DNA of 64,000 nt from an uncultured Aquimarina sp. Its GTDB lineage: Bacteria; Bacteroidota; Bacteroidia; Flavobacteriales; Flavobacteriaceae. The stretch lies in NCBI GenBank assembly GCA_947496355.1, contig CANMCO010000001.1:558001-622000 (forward strand), written 5' to 3'. How positions within the stretch are numbered: the first letter of the stretch is position 1; every line of letters starts with the position of its first letter. The translations under genes and the position numbers were made by a program. This document shows positions 43,219-50,759 of the stretch, piece by piece. The notes beneath the pieces were generated by a model. It worked only from the letters and a program-made list of their open reading frames with translations. It was not told the origin of the DNA and did not search any database.

Positions 43219-44178
43219 ATGATTAAAAAAATTGTATTCATAATCGTCGCTGGTGCACTTATGACCTCTTGTGTTACCTCTAAGGTCTATAAAGATTTAG
43301 AAGGAAAATACGCCAATCTTAAGCGTGAAAACCGAAAGATGGAAGATGAATTGTCTGCGTTAGAAAAAACAAGTAAAGCAGATAAAAAAGCACTAGAACA
43401 ACTTGAGGCAGAATATCAAAAAACCAAAGCACAAAGAGATGAGCTGCAAAGTAATTATGATGCTGCTTTGGCCAATTATGATAATTTGAAGAGATCATAT
43501 GATGCTTTAGAGAAAAACAGTTCTGCAGCTATTGCTGCCAATAGCAAAAAGAACAGAGAGTTATTAGGACAATTAGAAGATAAAGAAAGAGCATTAGCAG
43601 AAGAACGTAATCGTTTAGATAAGTTACAAAGAGATTTAGAAGCTCGTTCTCAAAGAGTAAATGAGTTAGAGGGATTGATTGCTGCCAAGGATGCTAAGAT
43701 GCAAGCTTTAAAAACAGCTATATCAAAAGCTTTGCGAAATTTTGAAGGTAAGGGCCTTACTGTAGAGGAGCGTAACGGGAAAGTGTATATTTCTATGGAA
43801 AATAAACTGTTGTTTGAATCGGGGAGTTGGGCAGTAGGAACACAAGGAAGAAAAGCGGTAAAGCAACTTGGTAAAGTACTGGCGGATAATAATGATATTG
43901 CAGTTTTAATAGAAGGGCATACAGATGATGACCCTTATACCGGTAATGCACAGTTATCAGGTAACTGGGATTTATCTACCAAAAGGGCTACAGCTATTGT
44001 AAATATCTTATTAGAGAATCAACAGATCGATCCACAGAATCTTACCGCTGCAGGTAGAGGAGAGTTTGCTCCCGTAGCCTCTAATGATACCAACGAAGGA
44101 AAAAGCAAAAACAGACGTATCGAAGTGATCTTAACACCAAAACTGGATGAGATCTCTAAGCTACTGGATGATATATAA
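43219..44178 (+). CDS. OmpA-family lipoprotein with coiled coil
   Basis: 319 residues. MIKKIVFIIVAGALMTSC gives the lipidated Cys at 18. Residues about 30-165 form a long charged coiled coil (LEKTSKADKKALEQLEAEY and onward). The C-terminus is an OmpA peptidoglycan-binding domain: LLFESGSWAV, VLIEGHTDDDPYTGNAQLS, GRGEFAPVASNDTNEGKSKN and RRIEV. It probably links the outer membrane to peptidoglycan. A bidirectional terminator follows. Confidence 0.92.
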   Translation: MIKKIVFIIVAGALMTSCVTSKVYKDLEGKYANLKRENRKMEDELSALEKTSKADKKALEQLEAEYQKTKAQRDELQSNYDAALANYDNLKRSYDALEKNSSAAIAANSKKNRELLGQLEDKERALAEERNRLDKLQRDLEARSQRVNELEGLIAAKDAKMQALKTAISKALRNFEGKGLTVEERNGKVYISMENKLLFESGSWAVGTQGRKAVKQLGKVLADNNDIAVLIEGHTDDDPYTGNAQLSGNWDLSTKRATAIVNILLENQQIDPQNLTAAGRGEFAPVASNDTNEGKSKNRRIEVILTPKLDEISKLLDDI

Positions 44179-44192
44179 GAACTGATAATAAA

Positions 44193-44227
44193 TAAAAAGA
44201 GCGACCAAATTGGTCGCTCTTTTTATT
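44193..44227. terminator. Bidirectional terminator between OmpA lipoprotein and the convergent small gene
   Basis: AATAAAAAGAGCGACCAA and TTGGTCGCTCTTTTTATT form a perfect 17-18 bp stem with almost no loop, with flanking A/T runs on both sides. It serves both convergent genes. Confidence 0.9.
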
Positions 44228-44248
44228 TATTATATAAATTGAAATCCT

Positions 44249-44647
44249 TTATAGACTATTAAGAATACTTTCGATTTCTCTTGTGTTATCTTCAGATGCA
44301 CTTTCTTTCACTCGTTTTAATACATCTAAAAATTTATGTATTACTTTATGTGCTTGCATTGCCTCCAGAGGCCCAATTTTTCTTCCAGTAGATGTCAATA
44401 AATAATAATCAAAATACTCAACAGGTACAGAAGTATCTTTCTTTTTTTGTATTGATGTTGTTCCCGTATCTTTTACAATAGAAACCACGTTACCTTGAGC
44501 AATAACTTTATCAGTCATTTCACTAACGTCTTTTGCCAAAGGATATAATTCTTCGTCGTAAATTTTGCTTAGTGTTTTCCAATCTTCTTGAGCCTGAACT
44601 GATAATCCTGCGCATAGCACAAATGCAAGTAGAAATAATTTTTTCAT
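44249..44647 (-). CDS. Small exported protein of unknown function
   Basis: 132 residues with a signal peptide (MKKLFLLAFVLCAGLSVQAQ), no lipobox Cys at the cleavage site, so it is probably periplasmic or secreted. The mature part is alpha-helical and charged (DWKTLSKIYDEELYPLAKDV, IHKFLDVLKRVKESASED). No domain recognised. It converges with the OmpA lipoprotein gene across the terminator at 44193-44227. Confidence 0.7.
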   Translation of the reverse strand: MKKLFLLAFVLCAGLSVQAQEDWKTLSKIYDEELYPLAKDVSEMTDKVIAQGNVVSIVKDTGTTSIQKKKDTSVPVEYFDYYLLTSTGRKIGPLEAMQAHKVIHKFLDVLKRVKESASEDNTREIESILNSL

Positions 44648-44947
44648 AATGTTTGGGTGTTAAATAATGTATTAAAAGTTTATAGGTTAATTACACCGGT
44701 TATCAAACGTCTTAAAAATAATTTTATTGTTAAAATAACCTTAAATATTGAGTCAAAATACTCAATTTATTTGATAAAAACCAAAAAGTGTGCCACGAAT
44801 TTAATAAACAAAAATAAAATCCTTAATTATGTATATAGTGAAAAAGTATACTATTTTTATACTAAAGCATAAAAATAAGGAAGACAGGTAACAAAAGGAC
44901 GTTGCCAGACGTTTATAATACCTAATTAATTTAAAACTATAAAACAA
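44648..44947. other. A/T-rich intergenic region without a supported gene
   Basis: 300 bases of very A/T-rich DNA between divergent genes. It contains a 71-codon GTG frame (44657-44872) of low complexity that I reject, a 7-bp inverted repeat ATTGAGT/ACTCAAT (44747-44766), and AGTATA/TATACT (44845-44863). No promoter consensus stands out. Confidence 0.5.
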
Positions 44948-45463
44948 ATGAAGAGGCTATCCATTTTTGTACTAGTGCTAGTATCTGTGTTTAAAGGAAT
45001 GAGCCAGGAAAGCGAAGAAGAGTACCAGCATGAAGAAGAAACACAAAGCGAAGAAGAGATACAGGAGGATGAACAAGGAGAAGACAACTACTTTGACATC
45101 TATAACTATTTTAGTTTCACTAATGATGAGTATGCCAATGCTATGGATAAGGTAAATGATATGTATCCAGAAGATCAAAATGTCTTAAATGCATTCGTAG
45201 TAGAAGTCCAAAAAGATAGAGTATTAAAAGATCGCTTGTTCAGGGAGTTGATCGCAAAACCCAGCAAAAAGAATCCTTACAAGGGTAAAGACAGCCCGGG
45301 GTTTACGTGTGTCCTACATGGTCTTATAGAAAACAAAACAGTATATGATGGGATTGTTAACGAAGGGGGTGCTGAGGATCAGGCCAGAAATGTCGCAGCC
45401 CTCGCCGAAAGAACTGTGCGGAGAAAATGCGGTATTGCCAAAAAAGCGAATAAAAGTGAATAA
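44948..45463 (+). CDS. Exported acidic protein of unknown function
   Basis: 171 residues. MKRLSIFVLVLVSVFKGMSQ is a signal peptide, followed by a strongly acidic tract (ESEEEYQHEEETQSEEEIQ, to about residue 48), then a mixed domain with two Cys (GFTCVLHGL and RRKCGIAKKANKSE at the basic end). The charge split is unusual. The gene body has more G/C than its flanks (my impression, not measured). No family recognised. It is upstream of the CHAT protein on the same strand, but 400 bases and repeats separate them. Confidence 0.65.
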   Translation: MKRLSIFVLVLVSVFKGMSQESEEEYQHEEETQSEEEIQEDEQGEDNYFDIYNYFSFTNDEYANAMDKVNDMYPEDQNVLNAFVVEVQKDRVLKDRLFRELIAKPSKKNPYKGKDSPGFTCVLHGLIENKTVYDGIVNEGGAEDQARNVAALAERTVRRKCGIAKKANKSE

Positions 45464-45733
45464 GTTATAGCACGCACTGTTTCCATATTCCGGTAAATTT
45501 GAGTCACAGGTGGTGTTATATTAATATATCGGCAAAAAACACTACCTATTCTGAAATCGAAATAACCTTTGATTCTGACTCATTGTCACATTGAGTACAT
45601 CGATATAGCTCTTTACAGGCTTGTTGAGGTACTGTCGAAAGATATAACTTCAGGTTATTTGATCAGGAGATTGATTCATTTTTAACTAATCTTGAGCCGT
45701 TTTTGAAAAGGATTCACAATGACAACCGATATG

Positions 45734-45770
45734 GTCATTACGAGTAGTAAGCGACGAAATAATCTTTTTG
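45734..45770. repeat. Dispersed repeat unit GTCATTACGAG-type
   Basis: The segment GTCATTACGAG-TAGTAAGCGACGAAATAATC is close to a small repeat I know from many Gram-negative genomes (GTCATTACGAGxxACGAAGxGACGAAGCAATC). A degenerate relative of the CTGAGCTTGTCGAAG unit is seen at 45584-45640 (GTCACATTGAG... ACTGTCGAAAGAT). Confidence 0.45.
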
Positions 45771-45804
45771 AATCGAACGAAAAATATTCAAAACAAGAGC
45801 CTTG

Positions 45805-45852
45805 ATGAGAAAAACAGTAACATTTTTAGTTTATTTGCTATTAACTGTATAA
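45805..45852 (+). CDS. Possible 15-residue leader with signal-peptide character
   Basis: ATG-initiated frame MRKTVTFLVYLLLTV, then TAA, 13 bases before the CHAT start. It looks like the first half of a signal peptide, similar to the CHAT protein's own (MRPIRLFFSF). It could be a degraded duplicate, a translated leader or chance. Confidence 0.25.
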   Translation: MRKTVTFLVYLLLTV

Positions 45853-45865
45853 GGCATCTACTCCT

Positions 45866-48800
45866 ATGAGACCAATAAGATTATTTTTTTCTTTTATCAT
45901 TTTTTTCTTGATTTCGTTTCATACCGCTAATGCGCAAGTAGAAAATGACACCATTATAGCTTCGCAATATTATCAAAAAGCAGATTCTTTGTTAACTGCA
46001 CAAAAGTTTGATGCTTCTATTGAGTATTTTAACAAGGCATTACCAATTTATCAAAAGGCAAAGTCATGGGGTAGATTAGCTTCTTGTTATAATAAAATTT
46101 CGAAAAATCAGTTGAGTGACCGAAAATTAGAAAAATCCTTAGAACATTCAAGAAAAGCATTAGAAATTAGCACTTCATATTTAGAAAAAAATAATGAGGA
46201 AGAAGCAAATGCTTATGAAAATATTGGAGAATATTGTTATAAAAAATCGGAGTATACTAATGCTCTTAAGAACTATGAAAAAGCATTGAATTCTAGGTCG
46301 AAGATGTTGTTAAAAAATGAAACATTAATTGCTCAAAGTTATGATAATTTAGGAAGGGTTCATTTGAAGCTAGGTAGTTATGATAAAGCAATATCTTTTT
46401 TTGAAACTTGTTTAAAAATTAAAAAAAATATATTAAGAGAAGAACATTTAAGTTTAGCAGAAGTGTATCACAATATTGGTACTGCATTTAGAGAAAAAAG
46501 AATATATGATAAGGCTTTAGAATATTATCAAAGAGCTTTAAACATTAGAATAAAAGAATTTGGAGAAAGCGATCCACTAATTGGTAGTTCTTATATGAAT
46601 ATGGGTGTTATATTTAAGCATAGAGAGCAATATCAAACGGCTTTAGATTATCATCGAAAAGCTTTAAAAATATACTTAGATACATTTGGAGAGAAGAACC
46701 ATAAACTCATTCCTGTTTATATGAATATTGGGGTGACTTATGTTGCTATGGAAAAGAATAATACAGCGATTGAGTATTTTGAGAAAGGTCTATCTTTAAT
46801 TTTAGATTTTTATGATGATGAGCATTCTTTTGTAGCTCGTGCTTATAATAATTTAGGAAAAGCTTATGAAGGATTAAAGGAGTTTGACATTTCAATCGAT
46901 TATTTTTTGAAATCACAGGATATTTATAGGAAGAATATGGGGCCAAGAAATTCTATTGTGGCGGACGCTTATAATTATACAGCTGCAAATTATTTAAAAA
47001 ACAAAAAATACTACAATTCTTTACAATATTATAGAAAGGCTATTGAAGCTAATTCAAAATATGATAATGAGAAAATTGAGAAGAATAGTTTTGATCCTAG
47101 TCATTTTTTTTACCTAAATAGGTTAGTAACGAGTTTAGAAGGGGTAGCACATACTTTAAAAGTACTGTTTGGGAAACATGATAAGATTAAAGATTTAAAA
47201 GAATGTGTAGACACATATAAGAAAATGGATATTGTTATAGATGTAATTAGGCATTCTTTATATAGCCATGAGAGTAAAGTAATGTATTCTAAGGTTGTTC
47301 GGGAGGTTAGGGGCTCTAGGGGTACTTATTTCGGTGCTATTGAAGCTCAATTACTATTGTATCAATTAGAACATGACCCAAAATCATTAGAACAAGCTTT
47401 TTATTATGCAGAAAAAAGCAAGGCAAATACGTTAAAAGATTTACTACATATATCAACTTTCAAAAACTCTGCAAGCTTACCAAAAGAGATTCTTGATTTA
47501 GAAAAAACTTTGAAAACAGATCTCACTTTTTATCAATCAAGGATGAATAAAGAACAATCGAATAAGAATCAGGATTCATCTAAAATTAGGGGTTATGAAA
47601 ATAAGCTATTTGATATCAATAGAAAACAAGACTCACTAACAGCAGTTCTAGAAAAAAACTATCCCAAATACCATCAACTTAAATATAAGAATGATATCAT
47701 TTCTGTAGCTGATATCCAAAAAAACTTAGATGAACAAACAGTATTACTCGAATTTTTTACTTCTGATAATATTACTTATGCATTTGTAGTATCTAAAAAT
47801 AATATTACAGTACAAGAACTGTCCACTCCTAGTTTAGAAAGTAAGATTCAACGATTTAGAGAGGCTATTAAATCAAAAAATTTGAGTTCATATAAGCAGT
47901 CTGCAAATACATTGTATAACGTACTACTTAGCCCAATAAAAAACAATCTAAATGGTGATGAACTTATAATTGTTCCAGATGGCCCATTATGGCATCTTAA
48001 TTTTGATCTGTTGTTAACTCAAAAAGATGAGTCTAATAATCCCAAAAATTTATCATACTTACTTAAAGATTATGCGATAACGTATGCAAATTCAGCAAGC
48101 TTATTATTTACTTCTTTCAAGAATAATACACAATCTAAGGAACTACAAGAATGCCTTGCTTTCTCATTTTCTGATAGTACCAATATCACAAATACAAACA
48201 TAAAGACTATGAGTTTGGCAACACTCAGAGGAGCAGGCGATGATTTACCAGGAACAAGGAAAGAGATCATGGCAATTTCTGATATTATTGATGGGCAGTA
48301 TTACTTCGGTTCTGAGGCAGTAGAAGCTAATTTTAAGAAAAATGCTGGTAGATATAATATTTTACATTTGGCATTGCACGGAGAAATAGATAATGAACAC
48401 CCAGAAAATTCAAAACTACTTTTTACTAAAAACAAAGATACTTTAGAGGATAATATCTTATATAGCCATGAGCTATTTGCTTTGGATATCCCTGCGGAAC
48501 TTACTGTTCTTAGCGCCTGTAACACAGGTTCGGGTAAAATTGCAAAAGGAGAAGGGATCATGAGTTTGGGTACTGCTTTTCAATATGCCGGAACCAAAAG
48601 TCTTTTGCTAACGGGTTGGGAAGTGTCTGATCAAACCACGCCAGAGTTGATGAGATATTTCTATGCTAATCTTAAGCAAGGTATGAATAAGGCCAAGGCA
48701 TTGCAACAAGCTAAACTAAACTATCTAAATACAGCCAATATCAATCGTACACATCCTTTTTACTGGGGAGGATTTTATTTGGTTGGCGATCCTGAACCTA

Positions 48801-48904
48801 TTCATTTTAGTGATAATACTTGGTCGTATTGGGCTTTAGGAGTTGGTCTTTTTGGGATTCTACTTTTGATTGCATTTTTATATAGTAGGAAAACGAATCG
48901 ATGA
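45866..48904 (+). CDS. Exported TPR-CHAT domain protein with C-terminal membrane helix
   Basis: 1012 residues. Signal peptide to about residue 23 (MRPIRLFFSFIIFFLISFHT ending ANAQ). Ten or more TPR units follow (about 35-400; e.g. SYDKAISFFETCLKIKK), then a charged coiled coil (about 550-610). The CHAT caspase-like domain (about 650-980) has the dyad H838 (ILHLALHGEI) and C885 (VLSACNTGSGK). A membrane helix (about 988-1006) and a basic tail finish it. This topology puts TPR and CHAT outside the cytoplasm. CHAT proteases are activated by partner proteins; no partner is obvious. The acidic exported gene upstream and repeats are its only neighbours. Confidence 0.88.
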   Translation: MRPIRLFFSFIIFFLISFHTANAQVENDTIIASQYYQKADSLLTAQKFDASIEYFNKALPIYQKAKSWGRLASCYNKISKNQLSDRKLEKSLEHSRKALEISTSYLEKNNEEEANAYENIGEYCYKKSEYTNALKNYEKALNSRSKMLLKNETLIAQSYDNLGRVHLKLGSYDKAISFFETCLKIKKNILREEHLSLAEVYHNIGTAFREKRIYDKALEYYQRALNIRIKEFGESDPLIGSSYMNMGVIFKHREQYQTALDYHRKALKIYLDTFGEKNHKLIPVYMNIGVTYVAMEKNNTAIEYFEKGLSLILDFYDDEHSFVARAYNNLGKAYEGLKEFDISIDYFLKSQDIYRKNMGPRNSIVADAYNYTAANYLKNKKYYNSLQYYRKAIEANSKYDNEKIEKNSFDPSHFFYLNRLVTSLEGVAHTLKVLFGKHDKIKDLKECVDTYKKMDIVIDVIRHSLYSHESKVMYSKVVREVRGSRGTYFGAIEAQLLLYQLEHDPKSLEQAFYYAEKSKANTLKDLLHISTFKNSASLPKEILDLEKTLKTDLTFYQSRMNKEQSNKNQDSSKIRGYENKLFDINRKQDSLTAVLEKNYPKYHQLKYKNDIISVADIQKNLDEQTVLLEFFTSDNITYAFVVSKNNITVQELSTPSLESKIQRFREAIKSKNLSSYKQSANTLYNVLLSPIKNNLNGDELIIVPDGPLWHLNFDLLLTQKDESNNPKNLSYLLKDYAITYANSASLLFTSFKNNTQSKELQECLAFSFSDSTNITNTNIKTMSLATLRGAGDDLPGTRKEIMAISDIIDGQYYFGSEAVEANFKKNAGRYNILHLALHGEIDNEHPENSKLLFTKNKDTLEDNILYSHELFALDIPAELTVLSACNTGSGKIAKGEGIMSLGTAFQYAGTKSLLLTGWEVSDQTTPELMRYFYANLKQGMNKAKALQQAKLNYLNTANINRTHPFYWGGFYLVGDPEPIHFSDNTWSYWALGVGLFGILLLIAFLYSRKTNR

Positions 48905-48907
48905 TTA

Positions 48908-48928
48908 GTCTTCGACAAGCTCAGACTG
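48908..48928. repeat. Second copy of the CTGAGCTTGTCGAAG repeat
   Basis: Minus-strand GTCAGTCTGAGCTTGTCGAAG matches the copy at 1711-1731 in 19 of 21 positions. It starts 4 bases after the CHAT stop and runs into the 15-bp hairpin that follows. Confidence 0.6.
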
Positions 48929-48969
48929 ACAGAGGTTTTCACTATAATCAATTATGAAAACCTCTGTCA
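48927..48969 (+). terminator. 15-bp hairpin after the CHAT gene
   Basis: TGACAGAGGTTTTCA and TGAAAACCTCTGTCA form a perfect 15-bp stem with a 13-base loop, 22 bases after the stop. The tail TTATTTGTCTTTATT is T-rich but interrupted, so termination is likely but not assured. Confidence 0.6.
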
Positions 48970-49180
48970 TTATTTGTCTTTATTAGAGATTAGGTTTCCT
49001 ATGCTTACGATTTGTTTTTCGAATCTAATATTACTTCAGAAAAGGATTTCCCTAACCCAATAGTATCATTCACTCATTATCCATTTTGCAAAAGAACCTC
49101 GTGCTTTATTTTTGAGTATGCCTATAATAAATAATTCGTTGAGCATGGTAAAAATTCATTTATAGGTTGGTTAGTTGTGT

Positions 49181-49222
49181 AAAACGGATGTGGCTTTGGG
49201 GTAGTCATGTCCGTTTTATTTT
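49181..49222 (+). terminator. 12-bp hairpin with T-rich tail
   Basis: AAAACGGATGTG (49181-49192) and CATGTCCGTTTT (49206-49217) pair over 12 positions with two wobbles, and TTTTATTTT follows. It lies 277 bases after the CHAT gene, so an unrecognised short transcript may end here. Confidence 0.6.
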
Positions 49223-49231
49223 GGGATCAAA

Positions 49232-49262
49232 AAAAAGAGCCTCTATAAAGAAGCTCTTTTTC
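49232..49262. terminator. Bidirectional short terminator
   Basis: AAAAAGAGC and GCTCTTTTT pair over 9 bases around CTCTATAAAGAA, with A and T runs on the sides. On the minus strand it lies 31 bases after the small ORF at 49294-49374. Confidence 0.65.
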
Positions 49263-49293
49263 TGGTTAAAATAGGATACAGTCAGTCATCTCC

Positions 49294-49374
49294 CTATTTA
49301 CCAATATCAAACCATTCTCGTCTAGCAAATGAGCTTTTGGTTTGGAAACTCATAATAATTATAGAAATAATCAT
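49294..49374 (-). CDS. Possible 26-residue membrane peptide
   Basis: An ATG at 49374 opens 26 codons ending in TAG at 49294. The N-terminus is hydrophobic (MIISIIIMSF) and the C-terminus basic/aromatic (SFARREWFDIGK). The frame stays open upstream to about 49416. A terminator sits 31 bases downstream and a -7-like TAAATTTG (49522-49529) upstream. Composition looks protein-like, but it may be the remnant of a larger gene or chance. Confidence 0.3.
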   Translation of the reverse strand: MIISIIIMSFQTKSSFARREWFDIGK

Positions 49375-49612
49375 TCCATGAACAGTTAAAATATTAAATA
49401 TATGATATTCAGTTAGTTAAAATGATTTAAACTTCTTGATAACGTGGATTATAACTGAGTAACCGTAGAGAAAGTTCACATTCTTATGCAAACAAGCGTA
49501 AACTACAAAGTATGATTCGTTCAAATTTATTAAGATAATTTTTGCAATAGTTTAAGGATAGAGTCTCTACTTTTGATGGTGTTAATTAACTTAAAAAGAC
49601 CAAACCAAAAGA

Positions 49613-50644
49613 ATGAAGTACACTACTTTACCTAATACAGATATTCGAGTAAGTAAAATATGTCTGGGTAGTATGACCTGGGGAGAACAAAATACCGAAT
49701 CAGAAGGACATCAACAGATAAATTACGCTATAGAACAAGGTGTAAATTTTATTGATACCGCCGAGTTGTATTCTGTTCCTTCAAAAAAAGAAACTCAAGG
49801 AAGTACAGAAAAAATTATAGGAACCTGGCTAAAAAAGACGGGAAAAAGAAATGACGTAGTTATTGCGTCAAAAATTACTGGTCCAGCAGAATTTAGCAAG
49901 CACATTAGAAAAGGAGAGTTTAGTAAAAGCGAAATTGAAGATGCAATACATAAAAGCTTGCAGCGATTACAAACTGATTATATTGATTTATACCAATTAC
50001 ATTGGCCAGAACGACAAACCAACTTTTTTGGTAAGTTAGGATATACCCATGATGAAAATGATGCCTGGGAAGATAATTTTTCAGAAGTGCTACATCATTT
50101 GCAGGGTTTTATTAAAGAAGGAAAAATTAGACAAATAGGAGTGTCTAATGAGACTGCGTATGGGGTAATGCGCTATGCTGAAGAAGCTAAGAAAGGAGCG
50201 CCAAAAATGATCACGATTCAGAATCCATATAATTTACTGAATAGAAAAGATGAAGTAGGGTTGACAGAGGTGCTGCATCGAGAAAATGTAGGTCATTTAC
50301 CTTATTCTCCTCTTGGGTTTGGGATGCTTACAGGTAAATATTTAGAAGAAATCCCTAAAAACTCAAGGGTTGATCTGTTTCCAAATTATAACCGTTATAT
50401 GAATGAGAATAGTTACAAAGCTACCAGAGCTTATAATGCAATAGCTAAGAAGCACGGGATTAGTTTAACACAAATGGCTTTGGCATTTGTGAATGATAGG
50501 CCTTTTATAACAAGTAATATTATTGGCGCTACAAGTCTTACACAGCTTAAAGAAAATATCGATAGTGTTAACCTTGTACTCTCTGATGAAATTTTGAAAG
50601 AAATAGAGGCAGTGCATAATAATACTCCTAATCCGGCACCATAA
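49613..50644 (+). CDS. Aldo/keto reductase (Tas-like)
   Basis: 343 residues of the AKR superfamily. The tetrad is complete: D48 and Y53 (FIDTAELYSVPS), K87 (VIASKITGP) and H130 (LYQLHWPER). NADPH-binding blocks IGATSLTQLKENIDS are at the end. The N-terminus KYTTLPNTDIRVSKICLGSM TWGEQNT is typical of the Tas group from E. coli. The physiological substrate is unknown. It stands alone after the 708-base gap, before the unrecognised secreted gene. Confidence 0.93.
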   Translation: MKYTTLPNTDIRVSKICLGSMTWGEQNTESEGHQQINYAIEQGVNFIDTAELYSVPSKKETQGSTEKIIGTWLKKTGKRNDVVIASKITGPAEFSKHIRKGEFSKSEIEDAIHKSLQRLQTDYIDLYQLHWPERQTNFFGKLGYTHDENDAWEDNFSEVLHHLQGFIKEGKIRQIGVSNETAYGVMRYAEEAKKGAPKMITIQNPYNLLNRKDEVGLTEVLHRENVGHLPYSPLGFGMLTGKYLEEIPKNSRVDLFPNYNRYMNENSYKATRAYNAIAKKHGISLTQMALAFVNDRPFITSNIIGATSLTQLKENIDSVNLVLSDEILKEIEAVHNNTPNPAP

Positions 50645-50759
50645 TCGCTATCAATAAATAGAAAAGTATTTTTACTCGATCAAAGTAATGGTTGGCTCAA
50701 TTGTTGTTTATCTACAATTGGGCCTTTTTTATTTTTCACAAAACAAATACTTTCTAAAG

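Larger units (their letters stand above)
45464..45865. other. Repeat-bearing gap before the CHAT gene
   Basis: 402 bases without a supported gene. It includes fragments of dispersed intergenic repeats (45584-45640 and 45734-45770) and a 15-codon ATG frame with signal-peptide character at 45805-45852. No terminator with a clear T-tract follows the acidic-protein gene. Confidence 0.55.
48905..49612. other. 708-base gap with hairpins and a possible small ORF
   Basis: Holds a repeat unit at 48908-48928, a 15-bp hairpin (48927-48969), a 12-bp hairpin with T-rich tail (49181-49222), a bidirectional hairpin (49232-49262) and a minus-strand frame of up to 41 codons ending at 49294. Upstream of the aldo/keto reductase the sequence is A/T-rich. 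The remaining parts show no gene. Confidence 0.55.

Noticed and set aside
44657..44872. 71-codon GTG frame between the small exported gene and the acidic gene
   Set aside because: Very A/T-rich, low-complexity K/I/N/Y composition, no ribosome-binding site, and it overlaps the 5' region of a divergent gene. Probably chance.
50645..50759. 24-codon extension of the secreted protein gene to 50688
   Set aside because: The extension would bury the signal peptide at 50760; the downstream ATG gives a normal one.
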